Source: Halobacillus mangrovi (GTDB lineage Bacteria > Bacillota > Bacilli > Bacillales > Halobacillaceae). Taken from it: a stretch of DNA of 64,000 nt. Location: contig NZ_CP020772.1 of the NCBI RefSeq assembly GCF_002097535.1, forward strand, positions 1,612,001-1,676,000, read 5' to 3'. Within the stretch, counting starts at the first letter, position 1, and each line of letters opens with the position of its first letter. Positions 39,080-48,470 of this stretch are shown here, one piece after another. The translations under genes were made by a program, and so were the position numbers. The notes beneath the pieces were generated by a model. The model was not told the origin of the DNA, ran no database searches, and worked only from the letters and a program-made list of their open reading frames with translations.

Positions 39080-39795
39080 TAAAGGTAGGGACTTAATACA
39101 GATTGATTATGTTCATTTAGTCGGTACTGATAGATAGGTCTGCCGACGCCGTATACAAGGTGTTCTTCTAAGTAGTTGATTTCTTTTAAGAACTTTAAAT
39201 ACTTCCTTACTGAAACTCGAGATACATTTGTAGACTCAGCGATCTCACTAGTGGAGAAGTGGGCAGGAGCATAAGATAAGATTGATTGTTGAATCGTTTT
39301 TAGTGTGTTCCTCGTTAACCCCTTAGGTAAAACTTTTGTGGATTTATGGCTAATAGGGGGTTCTTTCGTTCTTTGGAGGAGTATGTCCAACTCCTGCTGA
39401 CTGATTTTATCCTTTTGGAGAAAAGTTGATCGACTGTTTTTATATTGGTTAAGGGCTTCACAAAACCTTTCGTACTCAAAAGGCTTAATTAAATAGTCGA
39501 TAATACCAAGTCTTAGAGAATTTTGAATCTGATCAATTTGGGAAGCGGCTGTAATAAGGATAACATCGATATCTTTATTCTGCTGACGTATTTGTCTCAA
39601 CAAATCTATGCCGTTTATACCTGGCATATATACGTCTAATAATAGTAAATCTACTCTGTTCTGCTCCAGAAATTCTATTGCGTCTTCAGCACTTGAAACA
39701 GCGTTAGTCAGTTGAAAGCCTTCTATTTTTTCTAAATATTGTTTGTTTAGTTCAGCAACCATAGGATCATCTTCTACAACGAGTGTTTTAATCAT
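39079..39795 (-). CDS. Response regulator, CitB/DcuR/MalR family
   Basis: A 238-residue regulator. The receiver domain (about 1-120) has acidic residues EDD at 8-10, phosphorylation Asp in LLLLDVYMPG near 54, and Lys in YLIKPF near 104. The C-terminal part has an HTH of the CitB/DcuR type (FSTSEIAESTNVSRVSVRKYL). This family controls transporters for C4-dicarboxylates, citrate or malate. It overlaps the kinase gene by eight bases. Confidence 0.9.
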   Translation of the reverse strand: MIKTLVVEDDPMVAELNKQYLEKIEGFQLTNAVSSAEDAIEFLEQNRVDLLLLDVYMPGINGIDLLRQIRQQNKDIDVILITAASQIDQIQNSLRLGIIDYLIKPFEYERFCEALNQYKNSRSTFLQKDKISQQELDILLQRTKEPPISHKSTKVLPKGLTRNTLKTIQQSILSYAPAHFSTSEIAESTNVSRVSVRKYLKFLKEINYLEEHLVYGVGRPIYQYRLNEHNQSVLSPYL

Positions 39796-41398
39796 TTTCA
39801 GTTACCTCCTCTTCATAAGGAATAATAATCGTAAATACTGTACCAGTAACAGGGGAGGATTCTACTTCAATAGAACCTTCTAGTTTTTCTACACTCAGCT
39901 TGGTTATATGAAGACCAAAGCCCCGGTCTTTTCCATCTTTAGTCGATATCCCTTTTTCAAAGATGACCTGATGCTTTTCCTCTGGAATACCAGGACCATT
40001 ATCTTCAACAACAATAGTGAGGAGTTCATCTATCACAGAAAGATTCACGGAAACTTTCTTTCTATCTTGCATCCTTACACTTTCTACTGCATTGTTAATT
40101 AAGTTGCCAAGGATTGTTATTAGTTCATGGGAGATATTATTGTCGTGTGGGACAGGAATTTCAGTTTCGCAGTTAATTTTTAAGTGGACTTGGGCCTCTC
40201 TTGAGTAACTCATTTTACCAATCAAAAAACCCGCGATTACGGGGTCTTTCACATAACGGGTGACATTCCCAACTTCATGTGCAGAATGTTCTACTAACTG
40301 ATTAATATAGTGTTTAACCTGCTCATAATTTTCCATCTTGATCATTCCTAATAAAACGTGGAGCTTATTCATGAATTCATGGGACTGTGCCCTTAGAGTA
40401 TCGGCATACATTTGGACTCCAGTTAACTGTTCGGCTAGTTGGTTAACTTCGGTTTTATCTCGAAAAGTCGCAATGGCACCGATGGTATGGTTATTAATTA
40501 CTAACGGGACGCGGTTTGTTATAACCGAAACACCGTTAATCCATTGTTCTTTATCAATATCACTCTCTTTGTGTGTAAGAAGCTGGTCCAGCTTGGTACC
40601 TGGAAGGAAATCTTGAATTTTCATGCCAATGGGGTCTGTTCTGCCTAAGCCAGCTTTTTCGAAAATTTGACGGGCAGAATTATTTACAAGTAAAATTTTT
40701 GCTTCGTTATCGATGGCTATAATACCTTCATGTACAGAGTGCAGCATCTGGTTTCTTTCCTCATGAATTCTGGCGATGGCATGAGGTTCAAGCCCGAAAA
40801 GGCTCTGTTTTATATAATTGGCTAGCAGGAATGCGCCAATGATTCCTACAAATGCGCCGATAATAGATCCTATCAAAATCTGTTTTTGACTCTGATGAAT
40901 GGAAGACTCTACAGCTTCTAGGGAAATTCCAACGGAAACTGCACCCAATTGGTTTCCCTTATCATTATAAACTGGAGTAAAAGCTCTTAAGGATTTCCCT
41001 AAAGTCCCTGTTGAACGGGATGTATATTCTTGACCCTGCAAAACCCTTTTCTCATCGCCTCCAACAAAATGGTTCCCAATTCGTTTTGGATCAGGGTGAG
41101 AATAGCGGATCCCTTTCATATCCATCACAACAACGAACATCACATCAGATGCTTTTTGGATGGTCATTGCGTAACTCTGGATACTTTCCTCTGTCTGTGC
41201 TCCTTGTAAACGATTTTCAACAACAGTGGATTCAGCAACAGTTCTTGCAACGGTCATTGCTTTTTCCTGTAATTGAGTTTCAATATTCTCTGTAGTTGTA
41301 TTTCTTATTAATAAACCGGTGATCAGCAACGAAACTGATACAACCAGGCATACGAAAAGAATGATAATTGTACGTAATTTTAAACGGGATTTATACAT
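39788..41398 (-). CDS. Sensor histidine kinase, CitA/DcuS/MalK family
   Basis: A 536-residue membrane kinase. Membrane segments at about 12-30 and 175-195 flank an extracytoplasmic Cache-like sensor with the ligand-type motif RYSHPDPKRIG. A PAS domain follows (about 215-320), then a SPOB_a-type dimerisation helix with the phospho-His in LRAQSHEFMNKLHVLLG, and the ATPase with N-box NLINNAVES, G1 EDNGPGIPEE and GFGLHI. It should sense an external carboxylate and phosphorylate the regulator encoded directly downstream. Confidence 0.92.
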   Translation of the reverse strand: MYKSRLKLRTIIILFVCLVVSVSLLITGLLIRNTTTENIETQLQEKAMTVARTVAESTVVENRLQGAQTEESIQSYAMTIQKASDVMFVVVMDMKGIRYSHPDPKRIGNHFVGGDEKRVLQGQEYTSRSTGTLGKSLRAFTPVYNDKGNQLGAVSVGISLEAVESSIHQSQKQILIGSIIGAFVGIIGAFLLANYIKQSLFGLEPHAIARIHEERNQMLHSVHEGIIAIDNEAKILLVNNSARQIFEKAGLGRTDPIGMKIQDFLPGTKLDQLLTHKESDIDKEQWINGVSVITNRVPLVINNHTIGAIATFRDKTEVNQLAEQLTGVQMYADTLRAQSHEFMNKLHVLLGMIKMENYEQVKHYINQLVEHSAHEVGNVTRYVKDPVIAGFLIGKMSYSREAQVHLKINCETEIPVPHDNNISHELITILGNLINNAVESVRMQDRKKVSVNLSVIDELLTIVVEDNGPGIPEEKHQVIFEKGISTKDGKDRGFGLHITKLSVEKLEGSIEVESSPVTGTVFTIIIPYEEEVTEND

Positions 41399-41611
41399 AC
41401 TGCCACCTCTGGATGAAGGAATAGTTTTGAATAATTCTAAATATTGTGTAAAAGTATATCGCTTTTTTAGAAAACCTTCAAAGAGAGCAAAAGGTGTGGA
41501 AGTAATATTTGAGAAGGTAGATAATTAGAAAACTAGAGGTTAGTGTAATTGTGCAAAGTTATTTATAATGAGTAAGAAAGTAATTTTAATTTTTAAGGGA
41601 TATGGTACAGT

Positions 41612-42336
41612 TTGAAAAATTTCATTAGATATGGTGTGTTAGGGATAGTTTCTTTAATTATTACCCTAGGCTTAGGCTTTTACATTTGGCTCAAATAACC
41701 TACAAACCTTCCAAAGACCTTGATCAATTAGTTCAAGATATAAATGATGGAGAAGGTTGGGTCACTTATAAGCCAGAAGAAAATAAAAAGAAGATGGGAG
41801 TTATTTTATATCCTGGTGCAAAAGTAGAACCTGAAGCCTATAGTTACATTGCTGAGCAGCTATCGGGTAAAGGATACCTGGTAGGGATCCCTGATGTAAT
41901 GTTAAATTTACCAATGTTTGATATAAATAAAGCAGAAGAAGCTATTAATAAATACGACTCGATTGAAAAATGGTATGTAGGTGGCCATTCTTTAGGGGGA
42001 GTTTCTGCGGCTTCTTTCGCTCAAAGCCATCCTGAGAAGGTGGAAGGTCTTATTTTCTTAGCTTCGTATCCTAGTAAAGGGAATAGCTTTGCTGATTCTG
42101 ATTTACTGATGTTGTCCATTTATGCTGAAAATGATGGGCTCTCGACTGTAGATGAAATAAAAGAAAAAGAGTCATTGTTATCCGGCCAAGCTGCTTTTTA
42201 TGAGATAAAAGGAGGGAACCACGCGAAATTTGGTGTATATGGTTCTCAAAAAGGAGATGAAAAGGCTGTTATATCAGTAGAAAAACAGCAAGATATTATC
42301 GTGAATGTTATTTTTGAGTGGCTGGAAAACCAGTAA
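41612..42336 (+). pseudogene. Alpha/beta hydrolase with a frameshift after its signal anchor
   Basis: TTG at 41612 opens a frame for MKNFIRYGVLGIVSLIITLG and a further short hydrophobic stretch, a typical signal anchor, which stops at TAA 41696-41698. The main body (from about 41689, AQITYKPSKDL...) is one frame away. One base, probably a G in ATTTGG-CTC, is missing at about 41686-41690. The body has the lipase-type nucleophile elbow GGHSLGG, IYAENDG with the acid, and GGNHAKFG with the catalytic His (Abhydrolase_5-like). As read, the body might start at TTG 41686 as a soluble protein without its anchor. Confidence 0.65.
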
Positions 42337-42350
42337 GTCTATTCAAATAA

Positions 42351-42378
42351 AAAACCCATCGCACATGCGATGGGTTTT
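42351..42378. terminator. Bidirectional terminator between hydrolase and rpsD
   Basis: A perfect 13-bp stem (42351-42363 with 42366-42378) has A-run and T-run on its two sides. Confidence 0.85.
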
Positions 42379-42389
42379 CATTAAACTTA

Positions 42390-42992
42390 TTAACGAGAGT
42401 AGAACTCAACGATAAGAGCTTCATTGATTTCAGATGGAAGCTCAGAACGCTCAGGGTAACGAGTGTACGTTCCTTCACGCTTGTCTTCGTCGAAAGTAAG
42501 GTATTCTGGGACGAAGTTATTCACTTCGATAGCCTCTTCGACAACGTTAAGTTTTTGAGATTTTTCACGAAGTCCGATAACTTGACCAGGTGCTACACGG
42601 TAAGATGGGATATCAACGCGTCCACCATCAACTGTAACGTGACCGTGAGTAACTAGCTGACGAGCTTGGTTGCGCGTACGAGCTAGGCCTAGACGGTAAA
42701 CGATGTTATCCAAGCGAGATTCAAGAAGAATCATGAAGTTTTCACCGTGGATACCTTTCATGTTACCAGCTTCTTCGAATAGACGACGGAATTGACGCTC
42801 AGTCAAACCGTACATGAAACGAAGCTTCTGCTTCTCTTGAAGCTGAAGACCGTATTCAGAAAGCTTTTTACGTTGGTTCGGACCATGTTGTCCTGGAGCG
42901 TAAGGGCGCTTTTCTAGTTCCTTACCTGTTCCACTTAAAGAAATACCATAGCGACGTGATTTTTTCCATGTTGGACCTGTATATCGTGCCAT
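42390..42992 (-). CDS. rpsD: 30S ribosomal protein S4
   Basis: A 200-residue primary 16S rRNA-binding protein that starts assembly of the 30S body. The S4 RNA-binding domain is at about 91-155 ([20 protein letters not shown]). There are no zinc-finger cysteines, so it is the C-minus form. GGAGG precedes the ATG. It stands alone between ytsP and tyrS, as in B. subtilis, where it represses its own synthesis through its leader. Confidence 0.97.
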   Translation of the reverse strand: MARYTGPTWKKSRRYGISLSGTGKELEKRPYAPGQHGPNQRKKLSEYGLQLQEKQKLRFMYGLTERQFRRLFEEAGNMKGIHGENFMILLESRLDNIVYRLGLARTRNQARQLVTHGHVTVDGGRVDIPSYRVAPGQVIGLREKSQKLNVVEEAIEVNNFVPEYLTFDEDKREGTYTRYPERSELPSEINEALIVEFYSR

Positions 42993-43172
42993 TGGGATTT
43001 CCTCCTTTTTATTTTATTTCGCATAAAATAAAAACAGTGTGTCCTTGTAACGTTGCTCATTATGTTTTCATGCACCATCGCTCCAGCAGCAGAGAGTTAC
43101 ACGATGCACCTCACTATAGAGGAACAAAATGATGACAACGCCGGCTCACATAGGCTGCCATTTATTTTACAC
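42993..43172 (-). promoter_or_regulatory. rpsD 5' leader, probable S4 autoregulatory RNA
   Basis: About 180 transcribed bases lie between the promoter and the rpsD start, containing several GC-rich paired segments (for example CTCTCTGCTGCTGGAGCGATGG near 43078-43100). In Bacillus, S4 binds such a leader and represses rpsD. Homology of this leader is inferred from position and size, not from a structure match. Confidence 0.5.
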
Positions 43173-43179
43173 AACGACC

Positions 43180-43208
43180 ATTATAATTTTTTTGTTATAG
43201 GAAGTCAA
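43180..43208 (-). promoter_or_regulatory. Strong sigma-A promoter of rpsD
   Basis: On the minus strand, TTGACT (43208-43203), 17 bases, and a perfect TATAAT (43185-43180). The remaining bases 43209-43300 show nothing further. Confidence 0.85.
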
Positions 43209-43302
43209 GGGGAAATGATAGAAAGAAAATAATAGACCACTTTAATCTTAAGCTAACCAGAGAATAAGACAAGGATCGCTTGATCATAGTAAAGGTTGGA
43301 AA

Positions 43303-43333
43303 AACCCCCGCTAAATGAAATGCGAGGGTTTAC
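43303..43333 (-). terminator. Terminator after ytsP
   Basis: On the minus strand a stem AACCCTCGC...GCGGGGGTT is followed by TTTTCC. Confidence 0.65.
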
Positions 43334-43339
43334 TCAAGG

Positions 43340-43819
43340 TTATAGGTAGTTCTGAAGTAATTCAACAAACTTAGTTAAGAACTCCTCATCCACCTCATCG
43401 AAGCGGCCTTTTGAGGGGCTGTCTATATCTAAGACACCGTAAACTTCATTATTTTTGTAAATAGGAACTACGATTTCTGATTGGCTGGCTGCGTCACATG
43501 CGATATGGCCAGGGAAAGCATGGACATCTTGGATACGCTGAACTTTCCTTTCAGCGATCGCGGTTCCGCAAACTCCTTTTCCTGAAGGGATCCGAACACA
43601 CGCTGGTAGCCCTTGGAACGGACCAAGTACCAGCTGGTCTTGTTTCCATAAATAGAAGCCGACCCAATTGACGTCATCTAAAAATTGATTGAGCAGGGAA
43701 GATGCGTTAGAGAGGTTAGCAATTTCATCTTCTTCATCTTCAATCAAAGCTTTTAGCTGTTTGAGTAGAAGGTCGTAATTTTCTTGCTTTGTGCCAGTAT
43801 ATAGTTCAGGTTGGAACAT
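43340..43819 (-). CDS. ytsP: Free methionine-(R)-sulfoxide reductase (GAF domain, YtsP)
   Basis: A 159-residue single GAF domain. Conserved cysteines lie in PACVRIPSGKGVCGTA and HIACDA, which form the redox centre of the fRMsr family, and the C-terminal VYGVLDIDSP closes the fold. The enzyme repairs free Met-R-sulfoxide in the cytoplasm. AAAGGAGG precedes the ATG. Confidence 0.9.
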   Translation of the reverse strand: MFQPELYTGTKQENYDLLLKQLKALIEDEEDEIANLSNASSLLNQFLDDVNWVGFYLWKQDQLVLGPFQGLPACVRIPSGKGVCGTAIAERKVQRIQDVHAFPGHIACDAASQSEIVVPIYKNNEVYGVLDIDSPSKGRFDEVDEEFLTKFVELLQNYL

Positions 43820-43942
43820 TGAAATACCTCCTTTGGTAATATTGATTCGACAAAAACCCTAGAGGACATGTCGGTATTTGATGTACGATTAAGGAAGGAT
43901 TCCTTCTACCAATAACGAATTAGTCCAAGAGGGGGAAAAAGG

Positions 43943-44545
43943 ATGAACCGACAGAATGACACACGTCAAAAAGTGCTAGATGTTGCCTGCCGCCTTTTTT
44001 ATAGTAAAGGATTCAACGGAACCTCTGTAAGAGACATTGCTAAAGAAGCGAATGTTAACGTTTCATTGATCTCCTATTACTTCAAGAGTAAACAAGGTTT
44101 GTTTGAGTCTTTGGCTATCAGCTATTTTGAGCCTTATTTAGATATTCTTGAAAATGAATACTACTCAGAAGTCGATGAACGACTGGAGTCATTAGTGAGA
44201 AAAATTCTACATTACAATCAAACAAATTATCAACTATCCTGTTTGTTGTATCGTGAGCTTTCTTTGAATACAGTTTTTGCGAGAGAAATGCTTGTCACTT
44301 ATCTCGCAAAAGAAAATCATCTGCTTACACAGATTCTTTTTGGCAAGTCTTCTCAAATGGAAATAACTTTTAAGGAAAAACTTTGCCTTCTCCAGCTGAA
44401 AGGGTTGTTGAACGCACCATTAATGATGCCGCATGAGTTTAAAGACCCATTCATCACCGAGGCCTCCATTAATCACTTTGTTGAGGTCTACAGTGAATTA
44501 ATGACCTCCTATAAATCTGTACAAAAACTCGCAGCTAAAGCTTAA
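43943..44545 (+). CDS. refZ: TetR-family regulator RefZ
   Basis: A 200-residue TetR-type protein. The DNA-binding domain is at about 8-55 with GTSVRDIAKEANVNVSLISYYFKSK. The C-terminal part is the RefZ-type ligand/dimer domain. In B. subtilis RefZ (YttP) binds sites near the origin and helps to regulate FtsZ-ring formation at entry into sporulation. Place between ytsP and hisJ is the same. Its 3' end overlaps hisJ tail to tail by 11 bases. AGGGGGAAAAAGG precedes the ATG, and a palindrome AAGGAA-GGA-TTCCTT lies at 43891-43905. Confidence 0.85.
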   Translation: MNRQNDTRQKVLDVACRLFYSKGFNGTSVRDIAKEANVNVSLISYYFKSKQGLFESLAISYFEPYLDILENEYYSEVDERLESLVRKILHYNQTNYQLSCLLYRELSLNTVFAREMLVTYLAKENHLLTQILFGKSSQMEITFKEKLCLLQLKGLLNAPLMMPHEFKDPFITEASINHFVEVYSELMTSYKSVQKLAAKA

Positions 44546-45338
44546 GGATTTCAGTGTTTACTTGCTGAAAACCTTGTTTAAGGCCTGTAATTTTATGAGC
44601 GTCTGACCCATAGATTAAAGGAATTCCCATAGCAGAAGCCTGCTCGGCAATTTTTAGAGGCGGGTAGGTTTCTTTGCAATGGGGTTTTTGTGTTCCAGCT
44701 CCATTATAATCAAGCTGCAGACCTTCACTTTTAATCTTCTTTAACAATTCTACAGCACTGCTCTCCCATCCTTCAGGAGATGGGAATAAATTTTGAAATT
44801 TCTTCACAAGCGTCATATGGCCAATTCGTTTAGGTTTATAAGCACCCAGGTCTACATTTACTGATTTGGTCAATGCGTCGAAATACCTTTGATACAGAAG
44901 CTTGTTGCTGCCAAGGTCCCTCATTAAGGATTCATACATTTCTGGACTGTAATCGAGACAATACCATTGGTCTTGTCCTTTTAGAAAGTGAACAGATAAA
45001 ATGCTGTCGTCCATTTGAGGACCGTACGTATTTAAAAACTGCTCGATCTCTTTCTCAAATCCTTCAATGTAATCCATCTCAAATCCTATCCAAATATCGA
45101 TGTCCTTTTTATATTCGCTTTGAAGCTTCTTAAGATCGGAGATATAACCTTCAACGTCGTCCATTTTCATTCCACTGTCTTCGGAGGGAACGGGATCTCT
45201 GAAGGACTCAGGTAATGGAGCGTGTTCGGTGAATGTCATCGTCTTATATCCTAATTCAAGTCCGTGTTCGATATAAGATGAAAAAGAGTCTCTTGTACCG
45301 TGTGGACAATAGGGGGAATGGATGTGTCCGTCTCTCAT
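44535..45338 (-). CDS. hisJ: Histidinol-phosphatase HisJ (PHP family)
   Basis: A 267-residue PHP phosphoesterase catalysing the step before histidinol in histidine synthesis. Metal-binding motifs are DGHIHSPYCPHG at the N-terminus, FTEHAP near 37, the GFEMDY glutamate near 94, SVHFLKG and the C-terminal YGSDAHKITG. GGAGACTTC lies before the ATG. It is the PHP type, unrelated to the HisB-type enzyme. Confidence 0.92.
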   Translation of the reverse strand: MRDGHIHSPYCPHGTRDSFSSYIEHGLELGYKTMTFTEHAPLPESFRDPVPSEDSGMKMDDVEGYISDLKKLQSEYKKDIDIWIGFEMDYIEGFEKEIEQFLNTYGPQMDDSILSVHFLKGQDQWYCLDYSPEMYESLMRDLGSNKLLYQRYFDALTKSVNVDLGAYKPKRIGHMTLVKKFQNLFPSPEGWESSAVELLKKIKSEGLQLDYNGAGTQKPHCKETYPPLKIAEQASAMGIPLIYGSDAHKITGLKQGFQQVNTEILKL

Positions 45339-45497
45339 TTTTGAAGTCTCCTTTTTAAATTGAATTTTTTGTCAAAACGCTAATTATTTTGAAATATCTT
45401 AGCCAAAAACACTCTTTACATGGTATCATTATATACAATTAATTAATAAACGGGTCGTAATACATACGTGGACTTGGAACTTGTAAGGAGGCTGTTT

Positions 45498-47189
45498 ATG
45501 AAGTACGTCATTGGGGCTATTTTGCTGTTGATCGTGCTGTTCATTGTAGGACTGATTTGGCGTAAAAAGGTTTATGATGAAGTCGATCGTCTTGAGAGCT
45601 GGAAGATGGATATCATGAATCGAAGAGTAACGGAAGAGTTGTCCAAGGTCAAGAGCTTGAACTTGTCAGGAGAAACACAGGAAAGATTTGAGAAATGGAG
45701 AAGCCGCTGGGATCGGATCCTTACAAAAGAACTTCCGGCATTGGAAGAAAATCTTTTTGACGCAGAAGAAGCTGCGGATAAGTATAAGTGGAGACATGTG
45801 AAGAAAGTATTAGCAGAGACTGAGAATAAACTTATGAGTATCGAAGATGATATCCAGAAAATGCTTGAAGAATTGGAGAATCTCTTGGATTCTGAAAAGA
45901 ACAGTAGAACCGAGATCGAATCTCTAGAACCAGAACTAAAGGAATTATCTAAGGCTCTCATTCACAACCGCTATCAGTTTGGTAAGGCGATTGCAGTTTT
46001 TGAAAATCGTGTAGAGGGGTTGGAAGGTAGATTGCAAGAATATGAGCAGCTGACAGCCCAAGGCGATTACATTGAGGCTAATTCGCTTGTGCAGTCGATA
46101 AGGGAGGACCTTCTTCTACTTCAGGAAGAGATTTCTCATTTTCCTGATCGATACCGAAAAGCAAATTCTGAATTGCCTGATTTACTAAATGAATTAAAAA
46201 ATGGACTGGCGGAGATGGAATCAGATGGTTATAGGATCTCACACTTAGATTACCACCCTGAAATTGAAAAGTATGAAGGATTACTACAAGAGAGTGTAAA
46301 CAAGTTAGAAAAAGGCGATCAGACTGATGTCGAAGAGTTAATTGTTGAAATCGAAACCAGAATACAAGAAATGTATCAAGTATTAGAAAATGAAGCTGTT
46401 GCTCATAATTTTGTTGAAAAACAATACGAACCTATTCAGGCTCAGCTGGATCGTCTCACTCAAGTTATAACAGCAACAGAGAGAGAACTTGAAGAAACGC
46501 AAACGGCTTACCAGCTGGATGATGAAGATGTAGAAGCCTACAGAGGAATAAAATCCTGGTACACACAGGTAAGAAATAAGGTATCAAGCGTTGACCATAA
46601 GAGACAGGATGGGAAAACAGCATACACTGAAATTCGCGACCAGCTTCGACATCTCCAGCAGCAATTAAATGAATTACAGGAAAAACATGAGGAATTCAAT
46701 AGGCGGATCCAGACCCTTCGGAAAGAAGAAACCGATGCGAAAACAAAACTCTCTAACATGGAACAATTACTTCTGGAAACTCACCGGAGGTTAAAGAGGA
46801 GTAACATTCCGGGAATACCGACATCAATCTATGAAGATATGAAAGCAGCTAGTGAGCAAATGGATGAGGCGTTTCTAAGTCTTGAAAAGCAGCCCCTTGA
46901 TATGCTTGAAGTACAAACGAAGCTGCAAGAAGCCGAAGAACTTACAGAAAACCTTCATAAACATGCAGAAAAAATTATGCAAAAAGCATCCTATGCTGAA
47001 CGTCTTATACAGTATGGGAACCGATATAAAAGTAAGTACCCAATTCTTGCAGCTAAACTACTTGAAGCTGAGAGTGAGTTCCGTTCCTATCGCTATGAAG
47101 AAGCACTCGAGCTTGCTTCAGAAGCAGTGAAAGAAGTAGATCCAGACGCACTTTCTCGAATTGAAGAAAAAGAACAAGTACTCGTTTAG
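45498..47189 (+). CDS. ezrA: Septation ring regulator EzrA
   Basis: A 563-residue protein with one N-terminal membrane helix (residues about 3-22) and a long cytoplasmic region made almost wholly of coiled-coil, spectrin-like repeats. It binds FtsZ and limits Z-ring formation away from mid-cell, and helps PBP1 shuttling. ATG at 45498 is chosen because AAGGAGG sits just upstream (45485-45491). A longer GTG start at 45468 includes that site. Length equals B. subtilis EzrA (562). Confidence 0.94.
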   Translation: MKYVIGAILLLIVLFIVGLIWRKKVYDEVDRLESWKMDIMNRRVTEELSKVKSLNLSGETQERFEKWRSRWDRILTKELPALEENLFDAEEAADKYKWRHVKKVLAETENKLMSIEDDIQKMLEELENLLDSEKNSRTEIESLEPELKELSKALIHNRYQFGKAIAVFENRVEGLEGRLQEYEQLTAQGDYIEANSLVQSIREDLLLLQEEISHFPDRYRKANSELPDLLNELKNGLAEMESDGYRISHLDYHPEIEKYEGLLQESVNKLEKGDQTDVEELIVEIETRIQEMYQVLENEAVAHNFVEKQYEPIQAQLDRLTQVITATERELEETQTAYQLDDEDVEAYRGIKSWYTQVRNKVSSVDHKRQDGKTAYTEIRDQLRHLQQQLNELQEKHEEFNRRIQTLRKEETDAKTKLSNMEQLLLETHRRLKRSNIPGIPTSIYEDMKAASEQMDEAFLSLEKQPLDMLEVQTKLQEAEELTENLHKHAEKIMQKASYAERLIQYGNRYKSKYPILAAKLLEAESEFRSYRYEEALELASEAVKEVDPDALSRIEEKEQVLV

Positions 47190-47209
47190 GATAACGGAAT
47201 ATAAATGAG

Positions 47210-47247
47210 CACCGGATTTTGCACCCGAGCAAAATCCGGTGTTTTTT
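47210..47247 (+). terminator. Terminator after ezrA
   Basis: A perfect 13-bp stem (47210-47222 with 47229-47241) is followed by six T. Confidence 0.9.
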
Positions 47248-47325
47248 AGGTTGCAGGTATTTATTTTTCAATAGTGTTATGATAATATAGTGGACTGCAA
47301 TTTGTGATAAAGGAGAACATGGCCC

Positions 47326-48468
47326 ATGATTTATTTAGATAATAGCGCAACGACACATCCATTGCCTGAAGTCCTTGAAAGCTATCAAAAAGTGGCTGAT
47401 CAGTATTATGCCAATCCTTCGTCTGTCCATCGATTTGGAAGTGAAGCTGAACGATTGCTGCAGCACTCTAGAAATCAAGCGGCTCACTTACTGGGGGTAG
47501 ATCCCCAAGAAGTAATTTTCACTTCAGGTGGAACTGAAGGAAATAATATGGCGATCAAGGGAATTGCTTTTATGCACCAGGATCGAGGCAAGCATCTTAT
47601 TACTTCTAAAATCGAACACCCCTCAGTAATGGAAGCGTACCGTGCGTTAGAGTCATTGGGTTTTGAAGTCTCATATATAGATGTTGACCGTAATGGAATT
47701 GTTGATCCGAAGAAAATAGTAGAAGCGATAAGAGAGGACACGATTCTAGTTAGTATAATGTCCGTAAACAATGAACTAGGAACGGTTCAACCCGTCCAAG
47801 AGATTGGGAATATCTTAAGAAAATACCCGAAATTGTTTTTCCACGTTGACCATGTCCAGGGTCTTGGCAAGATAAATCTTCCAATCAAGGGATCAGGTAT
47901 AGATTTATGTACGATTTCCGGACATAAAATTCACGGGTTAAAAGGGACCGGTGCCTTAATTGTGCAAAAAAACGTTTCCTTATTTCCTTTACTACACGGA
48001 GGAAGTCAAGAAATAGAAGTACGGGCAGGGACAGAAAATCTTCCCGGAACCGTTGCTTTTGTTAAGGCGTTAAGATTGAATTTGGAAACTCAACAACAAT
48101 CGCTGGAAGAACTGAAGTCCCTCCGCAAAACACTGTGGAACGAGTTATCTAAAATTGATGAACTCGTCATCAATTCGCCAGAGGATAGTGCTCCTCATAT
48201 CATCAATTTTTCTATTCCAGGCTACAAGCCTGAGGTGGTCATTCATGACTTAGGCGAAAAAGATATTTTTATTTCAACTAAGTCTGCTTGTTCTTCTAAA
48301 CAGCCTGATGTAAGTGCTGTATTAAAAGCTTGTAACTTGGATCGTTCGCGTACAACCTCTGCGCTTAGAGTAAGTTTATCTTATCACAATACGGAAGATG
48401 AGATACTCACGTTCATCGATGCTCTAAAAGACACAATCAAAAAACTACAACCAACAATGGGGAGATAA
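47326..48468 (+). CDS. iscS: Cysteine desulfurase (IscS/NifS-like, ThiI partner)
   Basis: A 380-residue PLP enzyme that removes sulfur from cysteine as a protein persulfide. The PLP lysine lies in SGHKIHGLKGTG near 201. The catalytic cysteine is in SACSSKQ near 322. An N-terminal LDNSATTHP is typical. The next gene, thiI, starts two bases after the stop, as in the B. subtilis nifZ-thiI pair where this desulfurase feeds ThiI for s4U in tRNA. AAAGGAG precedes the ATG. Confidence 0.93.
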   Translation: MIYLDNSATTHPLPEVLESYQKVADQYYANPSSVHRFGSEAERLLQHSRNQAAHLLGVDPQEVIFTSGGTEGNNMAIKGIAFMHQDRGKHLITSKIEHPSVMEAYRALESLGFEVSYIDVDRNGIVDPKKIVEAIREDTILVSIMSVNNELGTVQPVQEIGNILRKYPKLFFHVDHVQGLGKINLPIKGSGIDLCTISGHKIHGLKGTGALIVQKNVSLFPLLHGGSQEIEVRAGTENLPGTVAFVKALRLNLETQQQSLEELKSLRKTLWNELSKIDELVINSPEDSAPHIINFSIPGYKPEVVIHDLGEKDIFISTKSACSSKQPDVSAVLKACNLDRSRTTSALRVSLSYHNTEDEILTFIDALKDTIKKLQPTMGR

Positions 48469-48470
48469 AC

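Noticed and set aside
41319..41528. 69-codon plus-strand frame upstream of the hydrolase
   Set aside because: It is antisense to the kinase start and has no ribosome site or recognisable product.
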